From: Ga0074130 sp035492055
GTDB lineage: Bacteria; Pseudomonadota; Gammaproteobacteria; Burkholderiales; Rhodocyclaceae
Length of the DNA stretch: 57,820 nucleotides
Assembly (NCBI GenBank): GCA_035492055.1
Contig: DATJJR010000033.1
Location: 1-57,820 of the forward strand
Reading direction: 5' to 3'
The position numbers and the translations under genes are program-made. This document shows, one piece after another, positions 42,866 through 51,599 of the stretch (the stretch's first letter is position 1; every line of letters starts with the position of its first letter). The notes beneath the pieces are model-generated. The model searched no databases, was not told the origin of the DNA, and worked only from the letters and a program-made list of their open reading frames with translations.

Positions 42866-42879
42866 GCCGCTACAAACTC

Positions 42880-43935
42880 ATGCGCACACCTTGGGCGCGG
42901 CTTGCAGTCGCAGTATCTATTCTGGTTACAAGTGGCGCTGGTCTTGCACATGCGCAGGAAGCGCCGCCACTGGTGTCGAACACGCGCCAAGGCTATGCCT
43001 TCGAATTTCCGCGCGTGCTGGCGGAGCAACGCCTGTTCGGTATTGCCCACGGCGTGGCACTGCTTGCCGAAGCATGTCATCCCGATCCCGCCGTCACCAG
43101 CGCGTATGCAGAATGGCGGGAACGCCAGCGTGAACCGCTCGATGCCATCAAGAATGAATTGGCTGTCTTTTATTACGGCACGCATGCCGCCGACGCCAGT
43201 TGGGCCAATGTTGCCAGCACGCTGAATCTGCGTCCCCGCCTCGATCTTGCACCCGAACGTTTGCAGGAAGCCTGTGCATCGCTGCCGCAAGCCTTGCAGG
43301 AGGCGCGTTACGACATTGCAGGACGCTTGCGGCTCGAGGCCGCGCTGGCGCAAAACGCACTGGCAATACGCGTCGAGACCCAGCATGACGTGTGCGCCAC
43401 GCGCTTGGCTGACCACGACGGCGCCATACTGGCTGAACATTACGCGGCCTGGGCCTCACGTGAGAACGCAGCAGCGACCGAGGCACGTGCGCGCCTGGAT
43501 CAGGAATGGGTCGCGAATGCCATGTCCGGCGAAGCCGACGATGTGATCAAGGCATTGCGCCACAAATATTCGAACCCGCCGCAGGCCACCTGCGAAAAAC
43601 TCGCCGACTGGCTCGACACGCCAGCCGCCACGATTGAACAAGCATTCGCACCAGCACCGCCGCCCGTCGATGTATCGGGCACCGGCAATGCAGAGATGCC
43701 CACGACAGGGCCGGTGCCGGAAAGCAGGCAAAATCCTGTTCCGATGGAAGCACCGCAGACGCCGGCAGAAATCGAAGCGGCGAAAACCGGGGCCATGGCA
43801 CAAGCGTCGGCACCGGAAAAATCGCAAGACGCCGCGCCACCGAATATCTTCGATCAAGCCATTGATCACCTGTTGAAATTCTTCAAAGAGCCCGCCAATG
43901 AACAAGCGCGACCCAGCGAACGATCCGGTCACTGA
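42880..43935 (+). CDS. Periplasmic protein of unknown function with Pro/Ala-rich tail
   Basis: Protein of 351 residues that I do not recognise. A Sec signal (about 1-26, cleavage after AHA) is followed by a mainly helical region (27-235) with four spaced cysteines (EACHP, EACAS, DVCAT, ATCEK) that could form two disulfides. Two Cys-containing segments end similarly (CATRLAD and CEKLAD), hinting at an internal repeat. Then comes a long Pro/Ala/Glu-rich linker (about 245-325) and a final amphipathic helix (IFDQAIDHLLKFFKEP). It lies 14 nt after thiG and overlaps trmB by 38 bp, so it is cotranscribed with both. A role in thiamine uptake or envelope upkeep would be guesswork. Confidence 0.75.
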   Translation: MRTPWARLAVAVSILVTSGAGLAHAQEAPPLVSNTRQGYAFEFPRVLAEQRLFGIAHGVALLAEACHPDPAVTSAYAEWRERQREPLDAIKNELAVFYYGTHAADASWANVASTLNLRPRLDLAPERLQEACASLPQALQEARYDIAGRLRLEAALAQNALAIRVETQHDVCATRLADHDGAILAEHYAAWASRENAAATEARARLDQEWVANAMSGEADDVIKALRHKYSNPPQATCEKLADWLDTPAATIEQAFAPAPPPVDVSGTGNAEMPTTGPVPESRQNPVPMEAPQTPAEIEAAKTGAMAQASAPEKSQDAAPPNIFDQAIDHLLKFFKEPANEQARPSERSGH

Positions 43936-44629
43936 TCAAGACAGTTCAACGGAACACCCTGACCGCAATGCCCACATCCGCAGCTTCGTGTTGCGTCAGG
44001 GGCGTGTCTCCAATGCCCAGCGCCGTAGCCACGATGAGTTAATGCCGGTGTGGGGTATTCCCTATGCGCCGGCAATGATCGATTTCGCGCAGGTATTCGG
44101 GCGCAGTGCACCGACGATTTTCGAAATCGGTTTCGGCATGGGCGAGACCACGGCGACCATTGCAAAGAACCATCCCGAGAACAACTACATCGCGCTGGAA
44201 GTGCATACGCCGGGCGTGGGCAGCCTGTTGAAGGACATCCACGAACAGGGCATCACCAACATCCGCATCATTCAGCACGACGCGGTGGAAGTACTGCGCG
44301 ACATGATTCCACTCGATTCACTCGCCGGTGTACATGTGTTCTTCCCCGATCCGTGGCCCAAGAAGAAACAGCAGAAGCGCCGCCTGCTGCAGGGCCCGAT
44401 GGTGCATGCGATTGCCGAACATCTGAAGCCCGGCGGCTATCTGCACAGCGCCACTGACTGGGAAGAATACGCACAGCAGATGCTGGAAGTGTATACCGCC
44501 GAGCCGCTGCTGGAAAACACAGCAACCGACTTTGCGCCCAAGCCCGACTATCGCCCGCAAACCAAGTTCGAGACGCGCGGCCTGCGCCTTGGTCATGGCG
44601 TGTGGGATGTAGTGTTCAGAAAGAAATAA
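43898..44629 (+). CDS. trmB: tRNA (guanine-N7-)-methyltransferase TrmB
   Basis: Protein of 243 residues that makes m7G46 in tRNA. It has the SAM motif IFEIGFGMGETT, the acidic ALEVHTPG, and the catalytic VFFPDPWPKKKQQKRRLL. The N-terminal tail (about 45 residues, charged) is longer than in E. coli; the ATG at 43898 lies within the end of the preceding gene, and IRSFVLRQGR near residue 28 is where strong homology begins. A later start is possible, but none has a better ribosome binding site that I can see. It converges on hemW with a 33-bp inverted repeat in between. Confidence 0.95.
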   Translation: MNKRDPANDPVTDQDSSTEHPDRNAHIRSFVLRQGRVSNAQRRSHDELMPVWGIPYAPAMIDFAQVFGRSAPTIFEIGFGMGETTATIAKNHPENNYIALEVHTPGVGSLLKDIHEQGITNIRIIQHDAVEVLRDMIPLDSLAGVHVFFPDPWPKKKQQKRRLLQGPMVHAIAEHLKPGGYLHSATDWEEYAQQMLEVYTAEPLLENTATDFAPKPDYRPQTKFETRGLRLGHGVWDVVFRKK

Positions 44630-44652
44630 GAGCGCGGTTTAGGCGCGAACGC

Positions 44653-44685
44653 TCCTTGTTCCTTTTCTAAGAAAAGGAACAAGGA
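44653..44685. repeat. Perfect 16-bp inverted repeat between trmB and hemW
   Basis: TCCTTGTTCCTTTTCT (44653-44668) is followed after a single A by its exact reverse complement (44670-44685). The arms are T/C-rich and A/G-rich, unlike the GC-rich surroundings. It lies between two convergent genes 23 nt after trmB and 5 nt before the hemW stop, so it probably acts as a two-way terminator, though it lacks an outer U-tract on either strand. Confidence 0.85.
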
Positions 44686-44690
44686 ACTCA

Positions 44691-45917
44691 TCAATCGCCC
44701 AGGAACAACTGCAGCAAATGATTGAGATACCGCTGCCCGCGTAGTGTCGGGCGGATGTGCTCGGGCGTGACTTCGAGCAAGCCCTCGCGTTGTGCCGCGA
44801 GCAGTTCAGATTGCAAGCGCGACAGTTGCAGGCCGGTACGCTCGCTGAACAGGCCTGATGGAAACCCCTCGGTCAGACGCAATGCATTCATCATGAATTC
44901 GCCCGGCAATTCGGCTGCCGTCACGATACGCTGCTCCTGAATGAAATCATTTCTGTCCGCCCCATCGAGATAAGCGCGCGGATGCTTGTGCCGCATTTCG
45001 CGTGCAATGCCTGCGTGGTCGGAAATCTTGCCGTGTGCGCCGGCACCAATGCCGAGATAATCGCCAAAGGTCCAATAGTTGAGATTGTGGCGACACTCTC
45101 GCCTCGGCTTGGCGAAGGCCGACGTTTCGTAATGCACATAGCCGGCGGCTGCAAGCGTCTCCTCGACCATGTCCTGCATGTCGGCCGACAGATCGTCATC
45201 CGGCAACGGCGGCGGATCGCGATAAAACAGCGTGTTTGGCTCCAGCGTCAGGTGATAGGCCGAAAGATGCGTCGTGCCGCAGGAAATCGCCGTCTCGATA
45301 TCGCGCCGAGCGGCTTCCATCGTTTGCTGTGGCAAGGCATACATGAGATCGAGATTGACGTTGTCGAAGTGATTCAACGCAATCTCGATGGCACGTGCGG
45401 CTTCGGTCGCGGTGTGAATGCGCCCGAGCGATTGCAGTTTCGCATCGTCAAAACTCTGGATGCCGATCGAAATTCGGTTCACGCCGGCATCGCGGAAGCT
45501 TTTGAATTTATCGGCCTCAACCGTACCGGGATTTGCTTCCAACGTGATTTCGGCTTCCGGGATCAGCGTCACGCGCGTACGAATCGCCGTCAGCAAAGCA
45601 TCCAGGCCCGCGCCCGAGATCAGGCTTGGCGTGCCGCCGCCAATGAAGATCGTACCGACACGACGGCCCCAAATTTTGGGCAATGCAGCTTCAAGATCGG
45701 AGACCAACGCAGTGATGTAGGCCGCTTCCGGAATCTCGGCCTTCGCTTCATGCGAATTGAAATCGCAATAGGGACATTTCTTGACGCACCACGGCCAGTG
45801 AATATACAGCGACAAGGGTGGCGGCGTTTGCAAGCCGCTCGCCGTCACCACAGTGGACGTAGCTGCGAGCGCACCCGACAAAGTGGGTGCAGCGGCAATC
45901 GGGATAACGCGTTTCAC
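44691..45917 (-). CDS. hemW: Heme chaperone HemW
   Basis: Radical-SAM family protein of 408 residues. The cluster motif is CVKKCPYC followed by DF (HemN proteins carry an extra Cys, CxC), which is how HemW, a heme chaperone, is told from coproporphyrinogen oxidase. Further marks are IFIGGGTPSLI, EITLEANPGTVE, NRISIGIQSFDD and LSAYHLTLEPNT. The first 30 or so residues are a non-homologous Ala/Thr-rich extension; a later start would suit the family but the ATG at 45917 overlaps rdgB by 4 bp. It is last in a coupled five-gene operon. Confidence 0.93.
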   Translation of the reverse strand: MKRVIPIAAAPTLSGALAATSTVVTASGLQTPPPLSLYIHWPWCVKKCPYCDFNSHEAKAEIPEAAYITALVSDLEAALPKIWGRRVGTIFIGGGTPSLISGAGLDALLTAIRTRVTLIPEAEITLEANPGTVEADKFKSFRDAGVNRISIGIQSFDDAKLQSLGRIHTATEAARAIEIALNHFDNVNLDLMYALPQQTMEAARRDIETAISCGTTHLSAYHLTLEPNTLFYRDPPPLPDDDLSADMQDMVEETLAAAGYVHYETSAFAKPRRECRHNLNYWTFGDYLGIGAGAHGKISDHAGIAREMRHKHPRAYLDGADRNDFIQEQRIVTAAELPGEFMMNALRLTEGFPSGLFSERTGLQLSRLQSELLAAQREGLLEVTPEHIRPTLRGQRYLNHLLQLFLGD

Positions 45918-46516
45918 TGGCGCTTCAATTTTTCGATCAATTGCCGTAGCGCCATGCCGCGATGACTGAATGCGTTCTTTCGCTCAGCAGGTAATTCCGC
46001 CGCAGTTGCATTCAGTTCCGGAATGAAGAACAGCGGGTCATAGCCGAAACCGCCTTCGCCGCGCGGCGCCGTCAGAATCTCGCCATGCCATTCGCCTTCG
46101 GCAATCAAGGGTTGCGGATCATCGGCATGGCGTACGAAGACGAGCACCGCCACATAGTGGCCACGGCGATCGGTATTGCCTTCAAGCTGCGCAAGTAGAT
46201 GCGCACTGTTACGCGCATCCGATTTCGGCTGATTCGTACCCAATGAAGCATAGCGTGCTGAATGCACACCGGGCGCACCGCCGAGTGAAGGTACGCACAG
46301 ACCGGAATCGTCGGCCAGTGCCGGCAAACCCGTCAGACGCGCGCAGTGGCGTGCTTTCGTCAATGCATTCTCGACGAAGGTGACATAAGGCTCCTCCGCC
46401 TCTGGCACATTGAAAGCCGATTGCGGCAGGACTTCGAAATCGATCTCGGCCAGCAACTGCCCGAACTCGCGCAGCTTGCCGGCGTTGTTGGAAGCAAGAA
46501 CGAGTTTTTGCTTCAT
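45914..46516 (-). CDS. rdgB: Non-canonical purine NTP pyrophosphatase RdgB (Ham1)
   Basis: Protein of 200 residues that hydrolyses ITP, dITP and XTP to keep deaminated purines out of DNA and RNA. Ham1 motifs: LVLASNNAGKLREF at the N-terminus, ADDSGLCVPSLGGAPGVHSARYA, the EGEWHGEILTAPRGEGGFGYDPLFF region and the late SHRGMALRQL. It overlaps rph and hemW by 4 bp each. The rph-rdgB-hemW order is widespread in proteobacteria. Confidence 0.97.
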   Translation of the reverse strand: MKQKLVLASNNAGKLREFGQLLAEIDFEVLPQSAFNVPEAEEPYVTFVENALTKARHCARLTGLPALADDSGLCVPSLGGAPGVHSARYASLGTNQPKSDARNSAHLLAQLEGNTDRRGHYVAVLVFVRHADDPQPLIAEGEWHGEILTAPRGEGGFGYDPLFFIPELNATAAELPAERKNAFSHRGMALRQLIEKLKRQ

Positions 46517-47238
46517 GCCAACAAACCTAGCGCACGCTTCTGCGCTGCAATGATTTGTGCAATCCCGACGTCGGCAAGGCCGAGCAATGCATCAAGCTCC
46601 TTGCGCGAAAACGGCGCACCTTCGGCGGTACCCTGCACTTCCACCATGCCACCGCTGCCGGTCATCACAACGTTCATGTCGGTATCGCAGGCCGAATCTT
46701 CCGGGTAATCGAGATCAAGCACCGGCACGCCTTCGACGATGCCGACCGAGACAGCCGCCACGAAATCGCGCAAGGGATTCGCTGGCAGCTTGCCGCTCTT
46801 CACCAGCCCATCGAACGCGTCATACAGGGCCACGCAAGCCCCGGTAATCGAGGCGCAACGCGTACCGCCATCAGCTTGCAGCACATCGCAATCGAGCGTG
46901 ACCTGGCGTTCGCCCAGCGCAGCCAGATTAGTGACGGCGCGCAGAGAGCGGCCAATCAAGCGCTGGATTTCCTGCGTACGGCCGGTCTGTTTACCGCGCG
47001 CGGCTTCGCGCCCGCTGCGTGTATGCGTGGAGCGCGGCAGCATGCCATATTCGGCCGTGACCCAGCCTTCGCCCTTGCCTTTCATGAAACTAGGCACACC
47101 TTCCTCGACGCTGGCAGTGCACAACACTTTTGTGTTGCCGAACTCGACCAGCACGCTGCCTTCGGCATGCATGGTGTATTGGCGGGTAATCTTGAGCGGG
47201 CGCAGCTGGTCGGCTGCACGACCGGAATGTCGCGTCAT
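46513..47238 (-). CDS. rph: Ribonuclease PH
   Basis: Phosphorolytic 3'-5' exoribonuclease of 241 residues that trims tRNA 3' ends. Recognised by RPLKITRQYTMHAEGSVLVEFGNTKVLC in adjoining parts, MLPRSTHTRSGREAARGKQTGRTQEIQRLIGRSLR (the phosphate and RNA-binding loop) and the catalytic-region CDVLQADGGTRCASITGA and LDYPEDSACDTDMNVVMTG. All expected segments are present, so it should be active. It overlaps the PP2C gene and rdgB by 4 bp. Confidence 0.98.
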   Translation of the reverse strand: MTRHSGRAADQLRPLKITRQYTMHAEGSVLVEFGNTKVLCTASVEEGVPSFMKGKGEGWVTAEYGMLPRSTHTRSGREAARGKQTGRTQEIQRLIGRSLRAVTNLAALGERQVTLDCDVLQADGGTRCASITGACVALYDAFDGLVKSGKLPANPLRDFVAAVSVGIVEGVPVLDLDYPEDSACDTDMNVVMTGSGGMVEVQGTAEGAPFSRKELDALLGLADVGIAQIIAAQKRALGLLA

Positions 47239-48155
47239 GTGTCTTCCTGGTTTCGGGTGAATGTACTGAGACGGATCGAGTTGCGAATCTCTTCGATGGC
47301 TTCTTCGATCTCGTCGTCGGAAAGCTTGTTGACTGCCTGTGTGCTGTTAGCCGGCGGCATGGTGTAGACGTCCATCGGCATGGTCGGCATATCGCTGTTG
47401 CAGGTCAATGCCTGAACCTCGTCATCCTCCCAGTTGATGGCAATAATGGAGAGGTTGTCACTGCTCTTGCCGGCGCGGCGCTCCGCCTCATCAAGCATGC
47501 GCGGCACACTGGTCATGACATTGGTGTGGGCAATCTGCGCGCAAAGATCGGTTTCAAGCGGGCCCCACACGCCGTCGGTACAAAGCACCAGTTGATCACC
47601 GTCACGCAAAGGTGTCTTGCGCGAAAAATCGATCTGCGGTGTCTGCGTCCCGCCAAGACAACTGAAGATGCGGTTGCGTGCGGGATGTTGCCGTGCCTGT
47701 TCGGCGGTGATGGATCCGCTATCGACCAGCGTTTGTACCAGTGAATGATCGCGCGTCTGCGACAGTACGCGTCCGTCGCGAATCAGGTAAAACCGCGAAT
47801 CGCCGACATGCGCCCAGTACGCCACGTCGTGCTGTACGACACAGACGACACACGTGGTTCGTGGCGAATCGGACAACCCCTGGCGCGCCGCCTCTTCATG
47901 GATCGCCTGGTGTGCTGCTTCCAGTGCTGCCGACAGAAAGAACATCGGATCGGGCAGATTCGGTTTCGCTTCCTGCTGGAAGAAAGTGGCGATTGCGTTA
48001 ACCGCAACCTGCGCCGCCACTTCCCCATGGGCATGACCGCCCATGCCGTCAGCAACAAGCAGCAGCAAGGCGTCGCGCGAATAGCAGTACGCAACGCGGT
48101 CCTGATTCAATGCGCGCGTGCCGATGCGGCTTTCCTGATAGATCGTGAACTTCAT
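47235..48155 (-). CDS. PP2C-family protein serine/threonine phosphatase (Stp-like)
   Basis: Metal-dependent phosphatase of 306 residues. The catalytic domain (about 1-240) has RALNQDR (Asp19), VADGMGGHAHGEVAA (Asp36, metal site), THVGDSR-like WAHVGDSRFYLIRDG, LCTDGVWG and a late DNLSIIAINW. The last 60 residues are a variable acidic tail with IEEAIEEIRNSIR. It is coupled by 4-bp overlaps to the kinase upstream and to rph downstream. It probably dephosphorylates what the kinase phosphorylates; targets are unknown. Confidence 0.94.
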   Translation of the reverse strand: MKFTIYQESRIGTRALNQDRVAYCYSRDALLLLVADGMGGHAHGEVAAQVAVNAIATFFQQEAKPNLPDPMFFLSAALEAAHQAIHEEAARQGLSDSPRTTCVVCVVQHDVAYWAHVGDSRFYLIRDGRVLSQTRDHSLVQTLVDSGSITAEQARQHPARNRIFSCLGGTQTPQIDFSRKTPLRDGDQLVLCTDGVWGPLETDLCAQIAHTNVMTSVPRMLDEAERRAGKSSDNLSIIAINWEDDEVQALTCNSDMPTMPMDVYTMPPANSTQAVNKLSDDEIEEAIEEIRNSIRLSTFTRNQEDT

Positions 48156-49075
48156 GACTGAGTTTTATCACGCACACGGCGAGCAGCCTGCTTCCCGCCA
48201 GGAGGATCCATCAGGTTTTTCTGCAAGGCAAAGACGCTCATCGGGCGTTTCTGACGATCGATCTGCATGCACCAGTCGATCGTGCCGAGCAGTTGTTCAC
48301 TGTACTTCCCCTGCCAGCGTCGCGCAGCCGGCACCAGTGTGTCGTTCTCGACACGCTGGTTTGATGCGGGTGGCGATGAATGGGCAAGGCATGCATACAT
48401 GGTCGCGCCAATGGCATAAATATCGGTCCACGGTCCCAGCGTGTCTTGCGCCTCGTATTGTTCGGGCGCAGCAAAGCCCGGCGTATAGGTCGGGCGCAAC
48501 GATGGCGCGTCATTCTCCAGCGCCTGTCGCGAGGCGCCGAAATCGAGCAGAACCGGATTGCCATCGGTGCGCAGGTAGATGTTCGAGGGCTTGATGTCGA
48601 GATGCAGAATGCGCTGTGTGTGAACTTCGCGCAAACCATTCAGCAGGCGGGAGAACACGATACGCATGAAGTTCTCGCTGACCTTGCCGGTTTTCTTCAT
48701 CACATGTTCGCGCAATGTATGCCCTTCCTCGTACTGCATCACCATGTACACGGTGGCATTGGCACGGAAGAAATTCAGCACGCGCACCACGTTCGGATGA
48801 TTCAGGCGCGCAAGCGCGCGGCCTTCCTCGAAGAAGCATTTGAGTCCGTGATTGAACGCCGCCCGGTGCTCGTCGCGAATTTCCGGCAGGATCGCGCCTT
48901 CAGCACGAAGCGCGAGCGTATTCGGCAAATATTCCTTGATTGCAACCGGCGTCTCGTTATCGTCATAGGCAAGATAGACGATGGAAAAACCGCCGAGCGA
49001 AATCTGTCGCTCGATGCGGTAGCGATCGAGCTGGAAACCTGGCGGCAATGCGTGATTGATCTGCGTGGTGGTCAT
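48152..49075 (-). CDS. Hanks-type serine/threonine protein kinase
   Basis: Soluble kinase of 307 residues, consisting of just the catalytic domain with no membrane anchor or sensor. The glycine loop is ISLGGFSIVYLA, the ATP lysine is Lys47 (PVAIKEYLP), the catalytic loop is HLDIKPSNIYL (Asp; Leu replaces the usual Arg before it, so it is not an RD kinase), then LLDFGASR and FAAPEQYE. I chose ATG at 49075 because it begins just before conserved sequence; a frame-compatible ATG at 49153 would add 26 unrelated residues. It is first in the operon with PP2C, rph, rdgB and hemW. Confidence 0.92.
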   Translation of the reverse strand: MTTTQINHALPPGFQLDRYRIERQISLGGFSIVYLAYDDNETPVAIKEYLPNTLALRAEGAILPEIRDEHRAAFNHGLKCFFEEGRALARLNHPNVVRVLNFFRANATVYMVMQYEEGHTLREHVMKKTGKVSENFMRIVFSRLLNGLREVHTQRILHLDIKPSNIYLRTDGNPVLLDFGASRQALENDAPSLRPTYTPGFAAPEQYEAQDTLGPWTDIYAIGATMYACLAHSSPPASNQRVENDTLVPAARRWQGKYSEQLLGTIDWCMQIDRQKRPMSVFALQKNLMDPPGGKQAARRVRDKTQS

Positions 49076-49236
49076 GTCGACATGGGGCGTGGAATGCTGA
49101 ATAACCGTAGCGACCGGAAGGGTCAAGCACGCCCTTCTCTCTTCTCGATGCAACGCCGTAACACGGTCGCGTGGCAGGTTGTTCGGTGATTCCCTTATAC
49201 TCGCGCGGATTCTCCCATACTGACGATTCCTTTGCC

Positions 49237-50115
49237 ATGATCTACAGCATGACCGGCTATGCCGCCGGTAACCGTGATCTGGGAAGTGCCGTTCTCAGCA
49301 TCGAACTGAAAAGCGTCAACTCCCGTTTCCTCGACCTTTCCTTCCGCATGAGCGAGGAATTGCGCGCCATCGAAATGCCGATGCGCGAACTCATCACGGC
49401 GCAGGTTGCGCGCGGCAAGCTTGAGTGCCGTGCATGGTTGCAAACGCAGCACACTTCAGCGCACAAGGACGAACAATCCGCTGCGCCGAACCCGACCGCC
49501 ATTGCGCGACTCGTGCAGCTGCAGGCAGGCGTGCTCGCTGCGTTGCCTGCCGCGACACCGTTGAGCGTCAATGAAGTACTGCGCTGGCCGGGTGTACTGA
49601 CCGAAGACAGCATCACCGCCGAGGCGCTGCAAACCGAAGCACTGGCATTGCTCAAAATATTGCTCGGCGAGTTCGTGGCAACACGCGAACGCGAGGGCGC
49701 CAAGCTCGCGGGCGTGCTGCGTGAAATTTCCGCCAGAATGCGCGGCTGGGTAAAACAGGCTGAACCGCTGCTGCCACAGGCGCTGGCTGATTATCGCGAG
49801 CGTTTGACACTCAAGTTGCGCGAAGCTGTCGCCAACCTCGACGAAGATCGCATCCGCCAGGAAATTGGCGTCTTCGCCGCCAAGATTGACGTTGCCGAAG
49901 AACTGGCGCGCCTCAACACACATCTTGACGAGCTGGAACGTGTCCTAGGCAAGGGTGGCGCCGTCGGCAAGCGCCTGGATTTCCTGATGCAGGAACTCAA
50001 TCGCGAAGCCAACACACTGGCCTCTAAATCTGTTTCTGCAGAAATCACGGCGATTGCGCTTGATCTAAAACTCGCCATCGAGCAGATGCGCGAGCAAGTG
50101 CAGAATCTCGAATAA
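49237..50115 (+). CDS. yicC: YicC/YloC-family endoribonuclease
   Basis: Protein of 292 residues. The N-terminus MIYSMTGYAAGNRDLG is the family hallmark, followed by SVNSRFLDLSFRMSEELRAIE and, late, RLDFLMQELNREANTLASKS in segments and LKLAIEQMREQVQNLE at the end. YicC proteins cleave RNA and are linked to small-RNA turnover in E. coli. I chose the ATG at 49237 because family homology starts there. It is divergent from the kinase operon. The usual neighbour gmk is not present; a convergent bioC follows after 10 nt. Confidence 0.94.
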   Translation: MIYSMTGYAAGNRDLGSAVLSIELKSVNSRFLDLSFRMSEELRAIEMPMRELITAQVARGKLECRAWLQTQHTSAHKDEQSAAPNPTAIARLVQLQAGVLAALPAATPLSVNEVLRWPGVLTEDSITAEALQTEALALLKILLGEFVATREREGAKLAGVLREISARMRGWVKQAEPLLPQALADYRERLTLKLREAVANLDEDRIRQEIGVFAAKIDVAEELARLNTHLDELERVLGKGGAVGKRLDFLMQELNREANTLASKSVSAEITAIALDLKLAIEQMREQVQNLE

Positions 50116-50125
50116 GCCACAAATC

Positions 50126-50908
50126 CTAGGCGCTGGCGACGGCGTAGACCACTTCATAGCTCGCCGGCAGGCCGGCATCGCTACGGAGCGACTCATAGTT
50201 CGCCAGCATTGCCTGCCACGCACGCTTACCGGTCAATCCGCGTTTGCGCGTAGCGGCTGCATTGTGCGCACCGATGGCCTTGAGTTCCAGCATCAGGCTT
50301 TTTACGTCCGGGTAATGCAGGATTTCCGTTCGTGTTTCGATATGTACATCGACAAAACCTGCTGTCCGCAAATGCTTTTCCAGCTCCGTCGGCGCAGCGA
50401 ATCGGCTGACGTGCGCATGCCCGTCATCAAAGCTGTTGCGCAATTCACTCAATGTTGCCGGGCCGAAGGTACTGAACACGAAGCGGCCGCCCAAGGCCAG
50501 CGCACTCCGCGCACCCGTAAAGGCCAGATCAAGACGATCGCACCATTGCAGCATCAAGCTTGACCAGAACAGATCAACACAGTCACTGGCCAGAGGCAAG
50601 GACTGCATGTCGCCACAAAACAAGGGCATGTGCGGCAAACGCTGGCGCGTGGCGTGCAACATGCCGGGGGCGAGATCGAAACCGCTCAATGCAGCGCAAG
50701 GAAAACGCTGTGCCAGCAGTACGGCGCCGTAACCCGTACCGCAACCGGCATCAAGAATGCGCGGCGGATCAGTTTCGACAATGCCGTCAACAACGGACAG
50801 AAGATGATCAGCAACGCGGCGCTGCAAGGCCGCTGCCTGATCGTAGCTCGCCGCGGCACGATCAAAGGAGCGACGTACGTGCGAGCGTTGAAAATGAAAG
50901 TCAGGCAT
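50126..50908 (-). CDS. bioC: Malonyl-ACP O-methyltransferase BioC
   Basis: SAM-dependent methyltransferase of 260 residues that masks malonyl-ACP as a methyl ester to start pimelate synthesis for biotin. Marks: VRRSFDRAAASYDQAAALQRRVADHLL at the N-terminus, SAM motif ILDAGCGTGYGAVLLA, LPLASDCVDLFWSSLMLQW and RFVFSTFGPATLSELRNSF, all BioC-type. It overlaps bioH by 8 bp. Together the two supply both ends of the methyl-ester cycle. bioF, bioD, bioB and bioA are not in the window. Confidence 0.93.
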   Translation of the reverse strand: MPDFHFQRSHVRRSFDRAAASYDQAAALQRRVADHLLSVVDGIVETDPPRILDAGCGTGYGAVLLAQRFPCAALSGFDLAPGMLHATRQRLPHMPLFCGDMQSLPLASDCVDLFWSSLMLQWCDRLDLAFTGARSALALGGRFVFSTFGPATLSELRNSFDDGHAHVSRFAAPTELEKHLRTAGFVDVHIETRTEILHYPDVKSLMLELKAIGAHNAAATRKRGLTGKRAWQAMLANYESLRSDAGLPASYEVVYAVASA

Positions 50909-51599
50909 TCAGGAATTCCAGGATTGCAGCGCGCACTGTCTCCACATGCGTAAGGAGCGGGGCATGACCGCAGTGCGGCAGGATCAGGCGTTGCGCATTG
51001 GGCAAAATGTCGGCCAGCCATTCTCCGGCGGAGACAGGCGTAATTGTATCGACGGCACCATGAATGATCAGCGCCGGCTGCGATGGTGGTTCCGCTGTCA
51101 GGCTTGCGCGCAAATCGGTCTCGGCCAGGAACCGCAGGCCGTCAAGCAAAGCCTCGGTCGGCGGCAAAGGCCGCTCTGCCCGACTGGCGCGCAGGATTTT
51201 GCGCGCGGTGCGCATATCCACCTCACCGTCGATCATGAGATCAGTGAAGCGCTGTAGCGCACGCTCCGGCGATACGGCAACCTGCGCGGCAAAAGCCTGC
51301 TGCACGGCCTCGGGCGAACCATGCGGCCAGTCGCTGCGCTGGCCAAAGCACGGCGTAGCGGAGATCAATACGAATTTCTGTACCTGTTGCGGATATTTCT
51401 GTGCCCAGCGCAAGGCAATCTGCGCACCGAGCGACCAACCAATCACCGCACATGACTGCGGCGCATTGCGGGAAAAATCATCAACGATGCGCTCCAGTGC
51501 AAACGTCTGCGGAAGATCAAGGCAAACAACCTCAGGCAAGGCAAGATCACGCCACACACCGCTGTGCTGGCCCCAACCGTGAATCAGGATTGAGGTCAT
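50901..51599 (-). CDS. bioH: Pimeloyl-ACP methyl ester esterase BioH
   Basis: Alpha/beta hydrolase of 232 residues that removes the methyl group from pimeloyl-ACP methyl ester. The N-terminal ILIHGWGQHSGVW, nucleophile GWSLGAQIALRWA (Ser), acid in GAVDTITP and His in PHCGHAPLLTH form the expected triad in the right order. Overlap with bioC and identity as BioH support each other. It also overlaps cca by 4 bp, so biotin genes are read on one transcript with slt and cca. Confidence 0.93.
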   Translation of the reverse strand: MTSILIHGWGQHSGVWRDLALPEVVCLDLPQTFALERIVDDFSRNAPQSCAVIGWSLGAQIALRWAQKYPQQVQKFVLISATPCFGQRSDWPHGSPEAVQQAFAAQVAVSPERALQRFTDLMIDGEVDMRTARKILRASRAERPLPPTEALLDGLRFLAETDLRASLTAEPPSQPALIIHGAVDTITPVSAGEWLADILPNAQRLILPHCGHAPLLTHVETVRAAILEFLNA

